From contig MPMQ01000017.1 in the NCBI GenBank assembly GCA_002238585.1, positions 1-55,064 of the forward strand: a stretch of 55,064 nucleotides of DNA, read 5' to 3'. Source of the stretch: Kistimonas sp. bin40 (GTDB taxonomy: Bacteria > Pseudomonadota > Gammaproteobacteria > Pseudomonadales > Endozoicomonadaceae). Position 1 is the stretch's first letter; every line of letters begins with the position of its first letter. Below the pieces are notes generated by a model. It was not told the DNA's origin and did no database searches. It was given only the letters and a program-made list of their open reading frames with translations. The position numbers and the translations under genes are program-made. This document shows positions 39,926-49,151 of the stretch, piece by piece.

Positions 39926-41037
39926 GCCTCCACCGGGTAGGAGCCCAACAGCGTACAGTCAGCCGCCTGTGTCGCCAAAGCACTTGTTACAGCCTCAAAG
40001 GCTGGATCCTCGCAGTGGCCGGGGCAGACAACAAAAAAACAACAGCGACCATCGGCCGAACGTACAGAAAGCTCAGCAATGTGCACCGGATCGATACAAT
40101 GCTCCTTGAAGGGCGTCAATAACGCGTGGAGCTTTCCGGGATTGTCCGGCACGGAAACCAGCAGGGACGTCCGGTCCTGCCCACTGGGAGGAACCCGGGT
40201 TCTGCCTATCACCAAAAAACGTGCCACACATTTTCCCTCGCTCCCTACATCAGAAGCCAGACAGCTCAACCCGCACTGTTCTGCCGCCATCTTGTCGACT
40301 ATGGCTGTCGTCGCCTTTTCGCTGCGCACCCTGTCAATGGCCTCTGCCTGACTGGAAACCACCAGCCTTTCAACGCCCGGATAATGGGCATCAAGCCAGC
40401 GGTGGGAGCGAACCTGCGCACGGGCGGGCGCACAAATACGCATCACTCCCCCCGGGAGGGTCCCTTCATTGCTCAACAGACAGTAGCGCACAGGGACTGA
40501 GACTTCTCCGCAAGCGAACAACGGATATTCAAGAAAATGTTCCAGAGATTCACTGACAACGCCTTCTGGTACATTGTGGACAGGGATCACGCCGAAAGGG
40601 ATGGTCTTGTCAGCCACCCCGCGAAAGACATCTTCTGTTGTTTGCAGGGGAACACTGATAGACGTACGACCAAAGTGCTTCAAAGCTGCTTGTCGGGGAA
40701 ACATATCATCCAACTCAGGAAACCCGACACGTGTCGGCTGCTCAAGCTCAAGGCAAACAGACATGATTTCACGGAACAGGGCGCCGACGGCCGTATCATC
40801 GAGAGGGCCTGTATTTTTTTTCTTCAGAGTGCGCAGGAGCTGCGCTTCCCGTTCAGGCCGATAGAACTGAGGTTCGCTGTCGGTTTTTTTCTTTAACTCC
40901 CCTATTTGCAGGGCAGTCTTCGCCCGCTCGTTGACCAGCTGAAGAATGGAGTCATCGATCTTGTCGATGCGCTGGCGCAGCCCAGTCAAGGCAGAGAGAG
41001 GCTCTTCCTTCGAATGAGGAACATTTTCTTTTTTCAT
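39919..41037 (-). CDS. pheA: PheA: intact chorismate mutase domain, degenerate prephenate dehydratase and ACT domains
   Basis: A full-length 372-residue P-protein homologue. The AroQ-type mutase part (residues 15-98) keeps its residues: LRQRIDKIDDSIL, NERAKTALQIGELKKK, YRPEREAQLL. The dehydratase part aligns end to end but its signatures are gone. The usual GPEGTFS is ELDDMFP (108-114), PVENSTEG is PVHNVPEG (152-159), SHPQ-type is APAR (203-206), and the catalytic Thr-Arg-Phe is Ala-Arg-Phe (272-274). In the ACT domain the GAL(V/H) and ESRP phenylalanine-binding motifs are GKLH (301-304) and ELSV (322-325). Neighbouring structural positions (QAALKHFG, RWLDAHYP, FLVIG, LLGSYP) stay conserved. 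Expected activity is mutase only; loss of dehydratase is inferred. Leads the pheA-tyrA/aroA-cmk order; hisC and serC are missing. Confidence 0.92.
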   Translation of the reverse strand: MKKENVPHSKEEPLSALTGLRQRIDKIDDSILQLVNERAKTALQIGELKKKTDSEPQFYRPEREAQLLRTLKKKNTGPLDDTAVGALFREIMSVCLELEQPTRVGFPELDDMFPRQAALKHFGRTSISVPLQTTEDVFRGVADKTIPFGVIPVHNVPEGVVSESLEHFLEYPLFACGEVSVPVRYCLLSNEGTLPGGVMRICAPARAQVRSHRWLDAHYPGVERLVVSSQAEAIDRVRSEKATTAIVDKMAAEQCGLSCLASDVGSEGKCVARFLVIGRTRVPPSGQDRTSLLVSVPDNPGKLHALLTPFKEHCIDPVHIAELSVRSADGRCCFFVVCPGHCEDPAFEAVTSALATQAADCTLLGSYPVEAC

Positions 41038-41336
41038 GAAAATCCGGGAGATCTGCTTCTTGAATCACTCGGGTGACAATAGTGAAGACTATGCCAGCCA
41101 GCGCAGTGTGCCACCAACCCGCTTCCAGCCGCAAGGGGCAACAGGAAAGAATCCATCTGGCTCGGCAAAGGGTGAGCTCGAACCCCGTTGACCGCAATGA
41201 AAGCACGGGAGACGAGGCTATTGGTTGCTGTCCAAAAGCGCTCAGGCCCCACGACGCCCAGTCAATCAGCGCACAGGTAAACAGCATCAACGCAAGCAAG
41301 GAGGAAGAAAGGGAAAGGAGGGTTTGTGGGAATGCT

Positions 41337-41373
41337 GAGGCCGGGGGCTCTGATAGTCAGGCCCCCCGGCCTC
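41337..41373 (-). terminator. Strong GC-rich hairpin, probable terminator
   Basis: Perfect 11-bp stem GAGGCCGGGGG / CCCCCGGCCTC with a 15-base loop, 46 bases beyond the stop of the minus gene at 41419 and upstream of pheA. It lacks a tight T-tract. Confidence 0.55.
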
Positions 41374-41418
41374 CACTCAACAGTTAAGGCAACTGCTCAG
41401 ATAAAGGCGAAGCCAGCA

Positions 41419-41979
41419 TCACACAGTAGAAGAGTTACTTGGAGCCGCGAGGGACACGCCACCCCCTGATCCCGTTCCCTCTTTGCTCCGACACACACTG
41501 GTCACAGAACAAATCGCGCTGCCGAGACTGCTGAGGGCTGTACTGATCTTGTCCCGATTCTGATACGCCAGAACACCAGCAGCAGTAGCAGTGCTGACAG
41601 CCAGAGCACAGGCACCCATGATCATCCCGGCATCAGGCCGTGCTTGATTTACAGGCTGTGCAAGCACTGCCTGTAAAGTTTCATTCATCTGGGCCAAAGC
41701 ATCGCGGTTGGCATTCATGCCATCCTTGAGAATCGCGATTTGCTCTTGCATTGGCTCTGTCATGTTGAGGACAAACTCCTTCGTTGCAAAATCGCCATTA
41801 TCCCGCAGAGCGGCCGCTTCGCCGCCAGGAATATTGTTGATAGCTACTATCCCGGCAGCGAGCGCGGCAGCACCAAAGTTCCTGGCCAACGCGCCAGCAC
41901 CCGAAACGGCAGACGCTCCGAGGGAAGAAAGCCCCTGAATGGTGGGCATGGTCGGTACTGGGAGATGGGGGTTCAGCAT
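41419..41979 (-). CDS. Orphan protein with two hydrophobic segments and a central coiled coil
   Basis: A 186-residue protein of unknown family. It has an Ala/Gly-rich hydrophobic segment at about 18-47 (ASAVSGAGALARNFGAAALAAGIVAI), a central amphipathic helix or coiled coil (EPMQEQIAILKDGMNANRDALAQMNETLQAVL) and a second hydrophobic helix at about 118-140 (MIMGACALAVSTATAAGVLAY), then a Ser/Gly-rich tail. AGAGGT six bases before the ATG at 41979 supports this start. The hairpin layout recalls host-membrane-inserted effectors or small translocators, but that is only a shape resemblance. A gene-poor, AT-richer zone lies on its upstream side. Confidence 0.65.
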   Translation of the reverse strand: MLNPHLPVPTMPTIQGLSSLGASAVSGAGALARNFGAAALAAGIVAINNIPGGEAAALRDNGDFATKEFVLNMTEPMQEQIAILKDGMNANRDALAQMNETLQAVLAQPVNQARPDAGMIMGACALAVSTATAAGVLAYQNRDKISTALSSLGSAICSVTSVCRSKEGTGSGGGVSLAAPSNSSTV

Positions 41980-42601
41980 TTCATTACCTCTAAAAAAACT
42001 ACAACGCACAAGGCGCAGCCTTCTTTCAGACGAGACAGACAAGCATTTTCTGGTTCCGTAGAGTCAAACAGCCTCCACAAGGCAGTCAACGACCACCATC
42101 CCGCCTGAAATCAAGGAGGCCGGATGGTGGGGGTATGGATAACAGAAGGCAATACGTATTAATACTGAAGTTGCATTGAGCTGGAGGCGTCTCGACAGTA
42201 CGCTTTCAGCTCTTCCCGGCGGGCTTCCGGCAGACTGCGACCTGGCTTCCATGACAATGAACTCTTGCTGGAGAAGACTTACCCTCGCACCCTTACGGAC
42301 ACCCTGCTCCGCAGCGTCCTGCATGACGATGAGAGCCAGCAAGAAGCAACAGCCACGCTCAGCTCCGCTTCGCCGGAGATCCTGTGAGAGCAGCTTGCGT
42401 ACCGCTCCACATGGCCCCGGAACGCCAGGCAGGCCACAGGCAAACTTCATGACGCGGACAAGAAAAAAGACTTGCATTGTCTGGCAGACGGCGCAAGAAT
42501 ACACGCCTCTGTCCTTGTATATCGGCGCGCGATGCTCGCCTGTGGCGACCTGTTTTCGCCCGAATGTATGAACGGCCTTACACTTATAAGGGTGAATTTT
42601 A
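41980..42601. other. Divergent spacer between two orphan genes
   Basis: 622 bases between divergent starts. A long minus-strand frame (42064-42744) runs into the 501-residue gene in antisense and has no start signals, so I do not count it. No promoter consensus was clear. Confidence 0.4.
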
Positions 42602-44107
42602 GTGCAACTCCTCGTCCCCAACCTTGCAGCCAAGCAAATTGAGACTCTTTCGCAAAATTGGCGGCAGCGCCACCCCCTGCCCGGTAAGCAAGGAAATACC
42701 AAAAAAATAAACGACTTGATTGGCAGCGTAAACAAACTCACCAAGTCAATATCCGAAATTCACAATAAACCTGCAGACTTCTTGACTACGCAAGAAGTGA
42801 CCAGAGCCGTTGGAAAGTTGGTTGCCAAACTTGAAAAGTGCGAAAAAAAAGCGAGTCGGTTTTCCTGTTCTTCCGTGGGGGCCCCGGTGTTCATGAAGGC
42901 TTACCAGAAAGGGAAAATTAACGAAATAAACTCTGCTCTGGAAGAAATAAGAACAGAGCACAAGGCACTTTGGTCAAAGTACCTGCAGGAAGCGAAATCC
43001 ATTGAAGAATCAGACGTTTCCAACAAAAAATCAGCTTTTGATCAGTTGACACAAATTCACCCAGAAGAAGAATTTTCGGGAAACAAGGAAAAGCTGAGAA
43101 AGCTGTCGTTGGACGCCAATGACATCCGGCTGGCGGAGCGAATAAAGACGCTGATCGCTGATTCTCAAAAAGCTGATTTTCAAAAAGACGTTTTTAACTA
43201 CCACCGAGTCCTCCGCCAGTTGGCAGAAGACTGCGAGGAAAACAAAAGCTCTCTGAGAAAGCTTGCTCTTATCACAAACTACAAGGATGAAAACCACGAG
43301 AGCAAATTCAGTCTGTTTTCCAGGGGAGCAATTCGGAATCCCCGCGATGCAATAGAGTACATCGGAAAAGAGCTAACAGATAAAAGCAAAAAAGCTGCCT
43401 ATGAAAACGTTATCAACCTACACATGAAGGCCTGCGAAGAAAGCAACGCACGAATGAAAAAAGCTTTCGACGACCATATGAAATTCATCAAAAAATCTAC
43501 CTTTGGGAATTCCAGGGGAGTCGTAGAGGAATTTGGGTGCCAGCTGCAAAACGCACAAGAGAACTTGGATGCCGCCATAGCGCATAGAACTTATGCGACC
43601 CAAAGCATTGACGCCCTACAAGAACTCGTAGGCGAAATGATTGAAAATAAAAATAGGATATCTCGAGACATTGCCTTGTGCCAAAATGAGAATGAACAAA
43701 TTGAAAAAGAACATATTTCTGGCAGGAAAGAAGAGCTGGAAGAGCGGGAAAAGCAAGGAAACGTCACTCAAGAAACAAGAGAAGCGGTAGAAGAACACAT
43801 TCAATGGTATCAGGAATTTCTTGACGATAAGCAGGTTGAAATAGAGGACCTTCAAAGAGAAGAAAAAGAGCATATAGAGAAGATAAATCAGTGGACAAGG
43901 GTTGTGCACGAAATGGTGGAAATGCAAGAGCGAGAGGAGTCTGAACTGGCCAACATCCAAAAAGCCATTCGGGAGCTTCAAGATTCGACGAATGAAGAAG
44001 TGATCGAGCAAAGTACCATTCGGGAGCTTCAAGATTCGACGGATGACGAAGAATTGAGCGACCTGCGCATCAATCGCGAACTAGGTATAGAGACAACCCG
44101 CTTGTAA
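42602..44107 (+). CDS. Orphan coiled-coil protein, AT-rich, possible effector
   Basis: A 501-residue, highly charged helical protein without signal peptide or membrane helix; I do not recognise it. Heptad-like stretches dominate from about residue 330 on (ENEQIEKEHISGRKEELEEREKQG, DDKQVEIEDLQREEKEHIEKINQW). The start is GTG, with AAGGGTG about nine bases before it. Base composition is visibly more AT-rich than the neighbours and Lys/Glu/Asn codons are plentiful, which suggests acquisition by transfer. The end carries a 17-residue duplication. The lack of a Sec signal, coiled coils and location in an accessory zone fit a secreted effector, but nothing proves it. Confidence 0.7.
   Translation: MQLLVPNLAAKQIETLSQNWRQRHPLPGKQGNTKKINDLIGSVNKLTKSISEIHNKPADFLTTQEVTRAVGKLVAKLEKCEKKASRFSCSSVGAPVFMKAYQKGKINEINSALEEIRTEHKALWSKYLQEAKSIEESDVSNKKSAFDQLTQIHPEEEFSGNKEKLRKLSLDANDIRLAERIKTLIADSQKADFQKDVFNYHRVLRQLAEDCEENKSSLRKLALITNYKDENHESKFSLFSRGAIRNPRDAIEYIGKELTDKSKKAAYENVINLHMKACEESNARMKKAFDDHMKFIKKSTFGNSRGVVEEFGCQLQNAQENLDAAIAHRTYATQSIDALQELVGEMIENKNRISRDIALCQNENEQIEKEHISGRKEELEEREKQGNVTQETREAVEEHIQWYQEFLDDKQVEIEDLQREEKEHIEKINQWTRVVHEMVEMQEREESELANIQKAIRELQDSTNEEVIEQSTIRELQDSTDDEELSDLRINRELGIETTRL
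43965..44041. repeat. 26-bp direct repeat, 51-bp period, in orphan gene
   Basis: The sequence starting ccattcgggagcttcaag occurs identically over 26 bases at 43965-43990 and 44016-44041. The 51-base period keeps the frame and duplicates the motif IRELQDST near the C-terminus. Confidence 0.9.
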
Positions 44108-44352
44108 ACAAGCGCTTTGCACGAGGACAGCCTGAAAAGAATATACCTGAAGGCCCAAAGCTTCTCCTGAAGCTTCTGCAGTCATAACACTACAGGGACA
44201 GGTTGCTACGACCTCCAAGCAAGTGACTCCTGCGACAAGGCCATAAACACGCAGATGCGAGAGTGTTCTATTATGCGGCTCTCGCGCTGATGACGTGGCG
44301 CTGGCATCAAGTGCGCAAGGGTCGCGAACAGGCTGTACATTCTGGTCAAAGA

Positions 44353-44382
44353 CACCGGCGCGAGCTCTGCGCCGGTGATTTT
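44353..44382 (+). terminator. Intrinsic terminator downstream of the 501-residue orphan
   Basis: Perfect 9-bp stem CACCGGCGC / GCGCCGGTG with a seven-base loop followed by ATTTT, 245 bases past the stop codon. Confidence 0.7.
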
Positions 44383-46030
44383 CGCGATAAACTCATGTAG
44401 CGCATTGCTATACCGGAAACATGCTCATAAAACCATATACCCATAACTTCAAAACCTCCTGAACAATAATAAGTCAATCTCGCTGAAGGAATGACTGACT
44501 CTGAAAATGCTGGACTATTGACAGGCAGTGATATCTGGCATTTCGGGTGCAAGAAGAAGGATGCTGTCGCAAGATTCAGGTCTGGCCGAAGCTGGAGAAA
44601 AATCCGAATAAATAGCCTCCAGACGCCGAGGCTGTCCAGAGCGCAACTGCACGACACAACTCATCAAGTAACATCCTGATTTCCCGAGCACCCGATTGTA
44701 GGCACCAGACAGTGCCTGGTGGCGATAACTCTGGATAATCCGGCAGGGATGGGTTCGAGCACAAGCCGACAACCGGTTCACGACGCCCCCCCAATCAAAT
44801 GTCGTTCCCGGATGTTTTTGTATTGACTTCCTGTTGATTCCTCCTGCACAACACCAGCTTTCCTCCCCCTGTCTCTTGTCATTGATGAATCCAGCCGCAT
44901 GGTTATGCTCCGACCCAATCAGAAAGAGAAGTAATCAGAAGGAAATACTGAAAGGGCGCAATACCTGGCGTTCGCTGACGGCTTTGCCACCCTGGACACG
45001 CCATGGTTATCCCCCTCAGATCCTGGCACCAGTATCTGGGACACAGGCAAGAGCATATTGAGCATAGAGTGCACTTTGTGAGTGCAATCTTCTTTCAGTC
45101 GAACACGGGCTAATGGCGTCCCGCTTCAGGATTTGAATCCCCTGGCGTACTGCAACCCACAAGCTGTCATGAACCCTGAACCACCGCAGGAGCCAACTCA
45201 TGAGGCAGCAACACACCCTGAGCCCCTCGGACTCGCGCATAAATCCAGCGATCCAGCCCTGCACAAAAAAACGACACCCGCCAAAAACCTCTGGATGCTG
45301 CCGGCGTTTCTGACAGCAAGTCGCTCAGAGTAGTGCAGTCTTCCAGCAAGTTACCAACACATGTGAAATTCAAACCGGGACATGGTAGCCGTAACACAAA
45401 AAGGGGGCCCATCGACCGGCTCTTTGGTGATCGGTCTTCTTCGCTTTGGCAAGCTCTGCGTGAGTGACTTGGCTGAACTGCGGCACAAGGCCTATAGTCA
45501 TGTCCAATTTTCCCGTATATTTCCGGCCCATGCTCTCCCGGTCACACTCTCCGGATTTGCGTAAAGTCTTTCTTCCCACAAGTGGAGAGTCCTGATGGCG
45601 CACCTGTCTTTAACGACATCATGCATGGAAAAACATAGAGATACAGGTAAGGAAAGAGCATGCAGCGCACCTGATTTCTGAAATGGTAATCAGGTGGAAA
45701 CGACACCATGAAGCCAATGAATCATCGGGCTTGATACCACAGGGCTCCCTGCGGGTTCTCGGTCTGCTGGAGGCAGGTCCGGAGATTTTCTCGCCAGATT
45801 CAGAACCTGAATATCTGTACTGGGTGATTTTTGGATCTGTTGGGAATAGACTCCACGCCCCAACTTGAGTAAGTTGGGCTACTTGAGTAGCTGACACTTG
45901 ATGCTTTTTCTCTTGACGGCGGGGGCCGGAGTGGCCGAAACGGACGGCGGGTCTTCTCTTCCTTACGCCCCGTGTTTTTTTATACACGGCGGTTTCGGCT
46001 GCTGTCGCTTGGGCAACAGATTTGTATTTT
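44383..46030. other. 1.65-kb spacer, no recognisable gene
   Basis: Only short frames on both strands, none with start signals or family features. Near the right end, CCCAACTT-gagt-AAGTTGGG (45859-45878) is followed at once by ctac-ttga-gtag, two small hairpins sharing the core ttgagta. No tRNA or known RNA was seen. Confidence 0.4.
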
Positions 46031-47422
46031 ATGGATAAACGTCACAAAACCACTTTGTTGCCAGGAGGAGTCCCGGCACCACAGAAAACGGGCATGGCCT
46101 GGCCTCGCATGCTGTTTTGGGTAGCGGCGCTTTTGCTCTGCCTGCTGTTGACGGCACTGGTAGTCGTTGCTGGCACCGGGCGTTCCAAAGGCGTTGAGAT
46201 ACCTCTGGCTTTCGATGCTGTCTACACGAGTACGGATCAAGAATTCCCCCTCCGGATTGCGGCGGCTGCGCTCCCGCATACCCGGCGGTCTTCCGATGCC
46301 CAAACCCTTGTCTGGAAGAAGTGCCCTATCCAAAAAGGTGACACGCTGTCTGACATTTTTGTCAAAAATTCACTCGACACAGACAGCCTGTACAGATTGC
46401 TGCGTACAGAAGCCGGAGGGCAACTCAAAAGGCTGTATCCCGGGGCCGTGCTGCACTGGGGCCTGAGGGAGGGTAAGCTGGTTGCTCTGCGCTATGCCAT
46501 CAACCGACTCCGTTCGCTTGAATTTGTGCTGACCGACACAGGATTTGTATCAAAAGAAGTTGTTCGCAAGCCGGAGGTCCGGCAGGCTCTGGCCGTCGTC
46601 AAAATTGAGGATTCCCTTTTCGTTGCGGCCACTGCTGCGGGACTTTCGCACAGGTTGACCATGGATCTGGCCACAATTTTTGGCTGGGATATAGATTTTG
46701 TCATGGACATTCGAAAGGGAGACACCTTCCGGGTGCTTTACGAAGAAGAGTATCTGGACGATGAACTGATAGGCTACGGCCGGATACTGGCTGCCAGCTT
46801 CACCAATCGAGGAGGTGTTCTCAATACAGTGCGCTACACCGACAGCGAGGGGAGCAGCGACTATTACAGCCCCGAGGGCAGAAGAATGCGCAAGTCGTTT
46901 ATCAGGACGCCGGTAGAATTTACGCGTATCAGTTCCCGTTTCAATCCTGATCGTCTACACCCTGTTTTCAAAACCAGGCGGCCCCACAGGGGCGTCGATT
47001 ATGCAGCTGCAACAGGTACGCCCATCAGGGCGGCAGGCCGTGGTGTCATCCACTTTGCTGGACGTCAGCGCGGCTACGGCAAGGTGGTCTATATCCGGCA
47101 CCCCAACGATATAGTGACGGTATACGCGCACCAGAGTCGTATTGCAGCCGGCATGAAAAAAGGACGCAGGGTCTCTCAGGGGCAAGTCATAGGCTACGTG
47201 GGACAAACGGGATGGGCCACGGGCCCTCACCTCCACTATGAATTCCGCGTCAACGGCAGGCACCGTGACCCTCTGACAGTCAAATTGCCCAGCGCCGAGC
47301 CGCTTCCGGCGCATGAAATGCCGCATTTCAAAAAACTGGCCCGGGTCCTTATAGCCAGCCTGGAACATGACCGGATTGACTCCCTTGTCGCGCAAGATGC
47401 GTATCATCCAGACCAGGGATAG
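46031..47422 (+). CDS. mepM: M23 murein DD-endopeptidase, MepM/YebA type
   Basis: A 463-residue protein. A membrane anchor (MLFWVAALLLCLLLTALVVVAG) is followed by a LysM-like/OapA-like region (KKCPIQKGDTLSDIFVKNSL), a linker domain and a C-terminal LytM/M23 domain with zinc ligands in HRGVDYAAATGTPI and HLHYEFRVNG. MepM cuts peptide crosslinks so new murein strands can be inserted. The ATG at 46031 has no good ribosome site; a TTG nine bases upstream is also possible. It precedes anmK as in Pseudomonas, where tyrS diverges from the pair; here all three lie on one strand. Confidence 0.92.
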   Translation: MDKRHKTTLLPGGVPAPQKTGMAWPRMLFWVAALLLCLLLTALVVVAGTGRSKGVEIPLAFDAVYTSTDQEFPLRIAAAALPHTRRSSDAQTLVWKKCPIQKGDTLSDIFVKNSLDTDSLYRLLRTEAGGQLKRLYPGAVLHWGLREGKLVALRYAINRLRSLEFVLTDTGFVSKEVVRKPEVRQALAVVKIEDSLFVAATAAGLSHRLTMDLATIFGWDIDFVMDIRKGDTFRVLYEEEYLDDELIGYGRILAASFTNRGGVLNTVRYTDSEGSSDYYSPEGRRMRKSFIRTPVEFTRISSRFNPDRLHPVFKTRRPHRGVDYAAATGTPIRAAGRGVIHFAGRQRGYGKVVYIRHPNDIVTVYAHQSRIAAGMKKGRRVSQGQVIGYVGQTGWATGPHLHYEFRVNGRHRDPLTVKLPSAEPLPAHEMPHFKKLARVLIASLEHDRIDSLVAQDAYHPDQG

Positions 47423-47572
47423 AAAGCCGGGAGCCGCTGCCAGGCGAAAGCCGGACATGGCTGGGAATGCGTGTTGCAAGGCGACAGTGCCGCTGTCAAC
47501 CAAACTACAGACTGTGATACGAAAGCTTTTCTGCTGGACAACCCATACGGCTTTATTGAGGACCTGCGCCTG

Positions 47573-48730
47573 GTGAACAGACCGCATCAGAAGATCACCA
47601 AAGATGACCGGGAACTCTATATTGGCCTTATGTCGGGCACCAGCATGGATGCACTGGACGCCGTCCTTGCTGATTTTCGCCAGGACAAGCCTGTTGTTGT
47701 CGGCTCTGTTTCAGAGCCGCTTCCCTCCCGGCTCAGGACGCAGCTGTTGTCGCTGTGCCATCCTGGCGACAACGAGCTTGAGAGGCTGTGTCGAGCTGAC
47801 CTGGAATGGGCACGCCTGGCCGCCACTGTTGTCAAAAAATTACTGAATGACTCTGAAACGCCCGCCTGTCTGGTGCGTGCCATCGGCAGCCATGGACAGA
47901 CCATTCGTCACCTGCCTGCCCTGGGCACCAGCATCCAGACAGGTGACCCCAACCTGATTGCCGAGCAGACTGGCATTGCGACCGTGGCTGATTTTCGCCG
48001 CAGGGACATGGCAGCAGGTGGCGAGGGTGCGCCTTTGGCTCCTGCTTTTCACGAAGCCATGTTCCGCCAGCCCTCCTTATCGAGAGTGCTTGTCAATATA
48101 GGGGGTATAGCCAACATTACGGTGCTGCCAGGCGCGCAGGAACGGCCCGTCACTGGATTCGATACCGGGCCGGGCAACACACTTCTTGACGGCTGGTGTT
48201 TTCGTCACAAGAGGCTCCCCTATGATGCAGGTGGCAACTGGGCGGCGACGGCGACACCGGATGCGGCCCTGCTGCAGGCTTTGCTGTCCGATCCTTTTTT
48301 TGCTCTCTCTCCCCCCAGGAGCACAGGGCGGGAGTATTTCCATCTGGGGTGGCTGGACGCAGCCCTGGCACGGATCGGCAAAGAAGGACTGGCAGCAGCG
48401 ACAGTACAAGCCACGCTGGTGGAGTTGACAGCGTGCACGCTGGCCCAGGCCATCGAGACGTATGCGCCGGACTGCCAGCAGGTGTATTTATGTGGCGGTG
48501 GTGTGTTCAACCACAGGCTTGTAGCCAGGATTCGGGCCCGACTGCCGGGTTGTCATATCGCCGATACCGGTGCGCTTGGGCTTGACCCCCGCTGGGTGGA
48601 AGCGACAGCTTTTGCCTGGCTGGCTCGCCGGGCGTGTCTTGGACAGCCCGGCAATCTCCCGGCTGTAACCAATGCGACGGGATTCAGGGTTCTGGGAGGC
48701 GTCTATCCCGGGCGGCATCCTTGCCCGTAA
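47573..48730 (+). CDS. anmK: Anhydro-N-acetylmuramic acid kinase
   Basis: A 385-residue sugar kinase of the actin-like fold that recycles murein by phosphorylating 1,6-anhydroMurNAc. Motifs: YIGLMSGTSMDALDAVL, IGSHGQTIRH, VADFRRRDMAAGGEGAPLAPAFH, VNIGGIANITVLPG, FDTGPGNTLLDGW and VYLCGGGVFN. I chose GTG at 47573 because GAGGAC lies nine bases before it; the frame is open 34 codons further without family similarity. The gap to mepM is 150 bases. Confidence 0.93.
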   Translation: MNRPHQKITKDDRELYIGLMSGTSMDALDAVLADFRQDKPVVVGSVSEPLPSRLRTQLLSLCHPGDNELERLCRADLEWARLAATVVKKLLNDSETPACLVRAIGSHGQTIRHLPALGTSIQTGDPNLIAEQTGIATVADFRRRDMAAGGEGAPLAPAFHEAMFRQPSLSRVLVNIGGIANITVLPGAQERPVTGFDTGPGNTLLDGWCFRHKRLPYDAGGNWAATATPDAALLQALLSDPFFALSPPRSTGREYFHLGWLDAALARIGKEGLAAATVQATLVELTACTLAQAIETYAPDCQQVYLCGGGVFNHRLVARIRARLPGCHIADTGALGLDPRWVEATAFAWLARRACLGQPGNLPAVTNATGFRVLGGVYPGRHPCP

Positions 48731-49151
48731 AAGCCAGTACTCAACAGGAACTGCAAACAAATGCCATCGACTGGCGCAGCAAGCATCAATCCGGTGCACG
48801 GCTTGTCTTTTATGATGCTTGCGGTATGGTGGCGCAACGAATTTCGTGTAACCGGTACGGCAGCAGACCACTTTGCAGCAGACCCAATAGCCAGGAGAGC
48901 CGTACAGCGAGAGCAAAGCGTCGGGAAAACGGATCGCTGCGCGTCAGGATGGCCTGGTCACAGCAGCTGCTGTCACTGTCAATAGACAAGGCGCGACAAA
49001 GAGGCTGCGCGGGTGCTGTTTCGATGCCGGGAATCATGCCGGAAAACCGGTTTTTATTTTCACTTTTGCATTGCCCCCGCCCGTCCCATCATGACCACCA
49101 CACGGGCGCGGGGAATCTGCAAAATGGACTTTTCTACGGATTATCTGAACC
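48731..49151. other. anmK-tyrS spacer
   Basis: No gene recognised. A weak terminator-like site, CCGGAAAACCGG followed by TTTTTATTTT, lies at about 49039-49060. The usual neighbour erpA was not found. Confidence 0.4.

Noticed and set aside
42064-42744. 226-codon minus-strand ORF
   Set aside because: Runs antisense into the 501-residue gene and lacks start signals.
46031-49151. A novel operon around mepM-anmK
   Set aside because: This is a known murein-related pairing near tyrS in Pseudomonas-type genomes.
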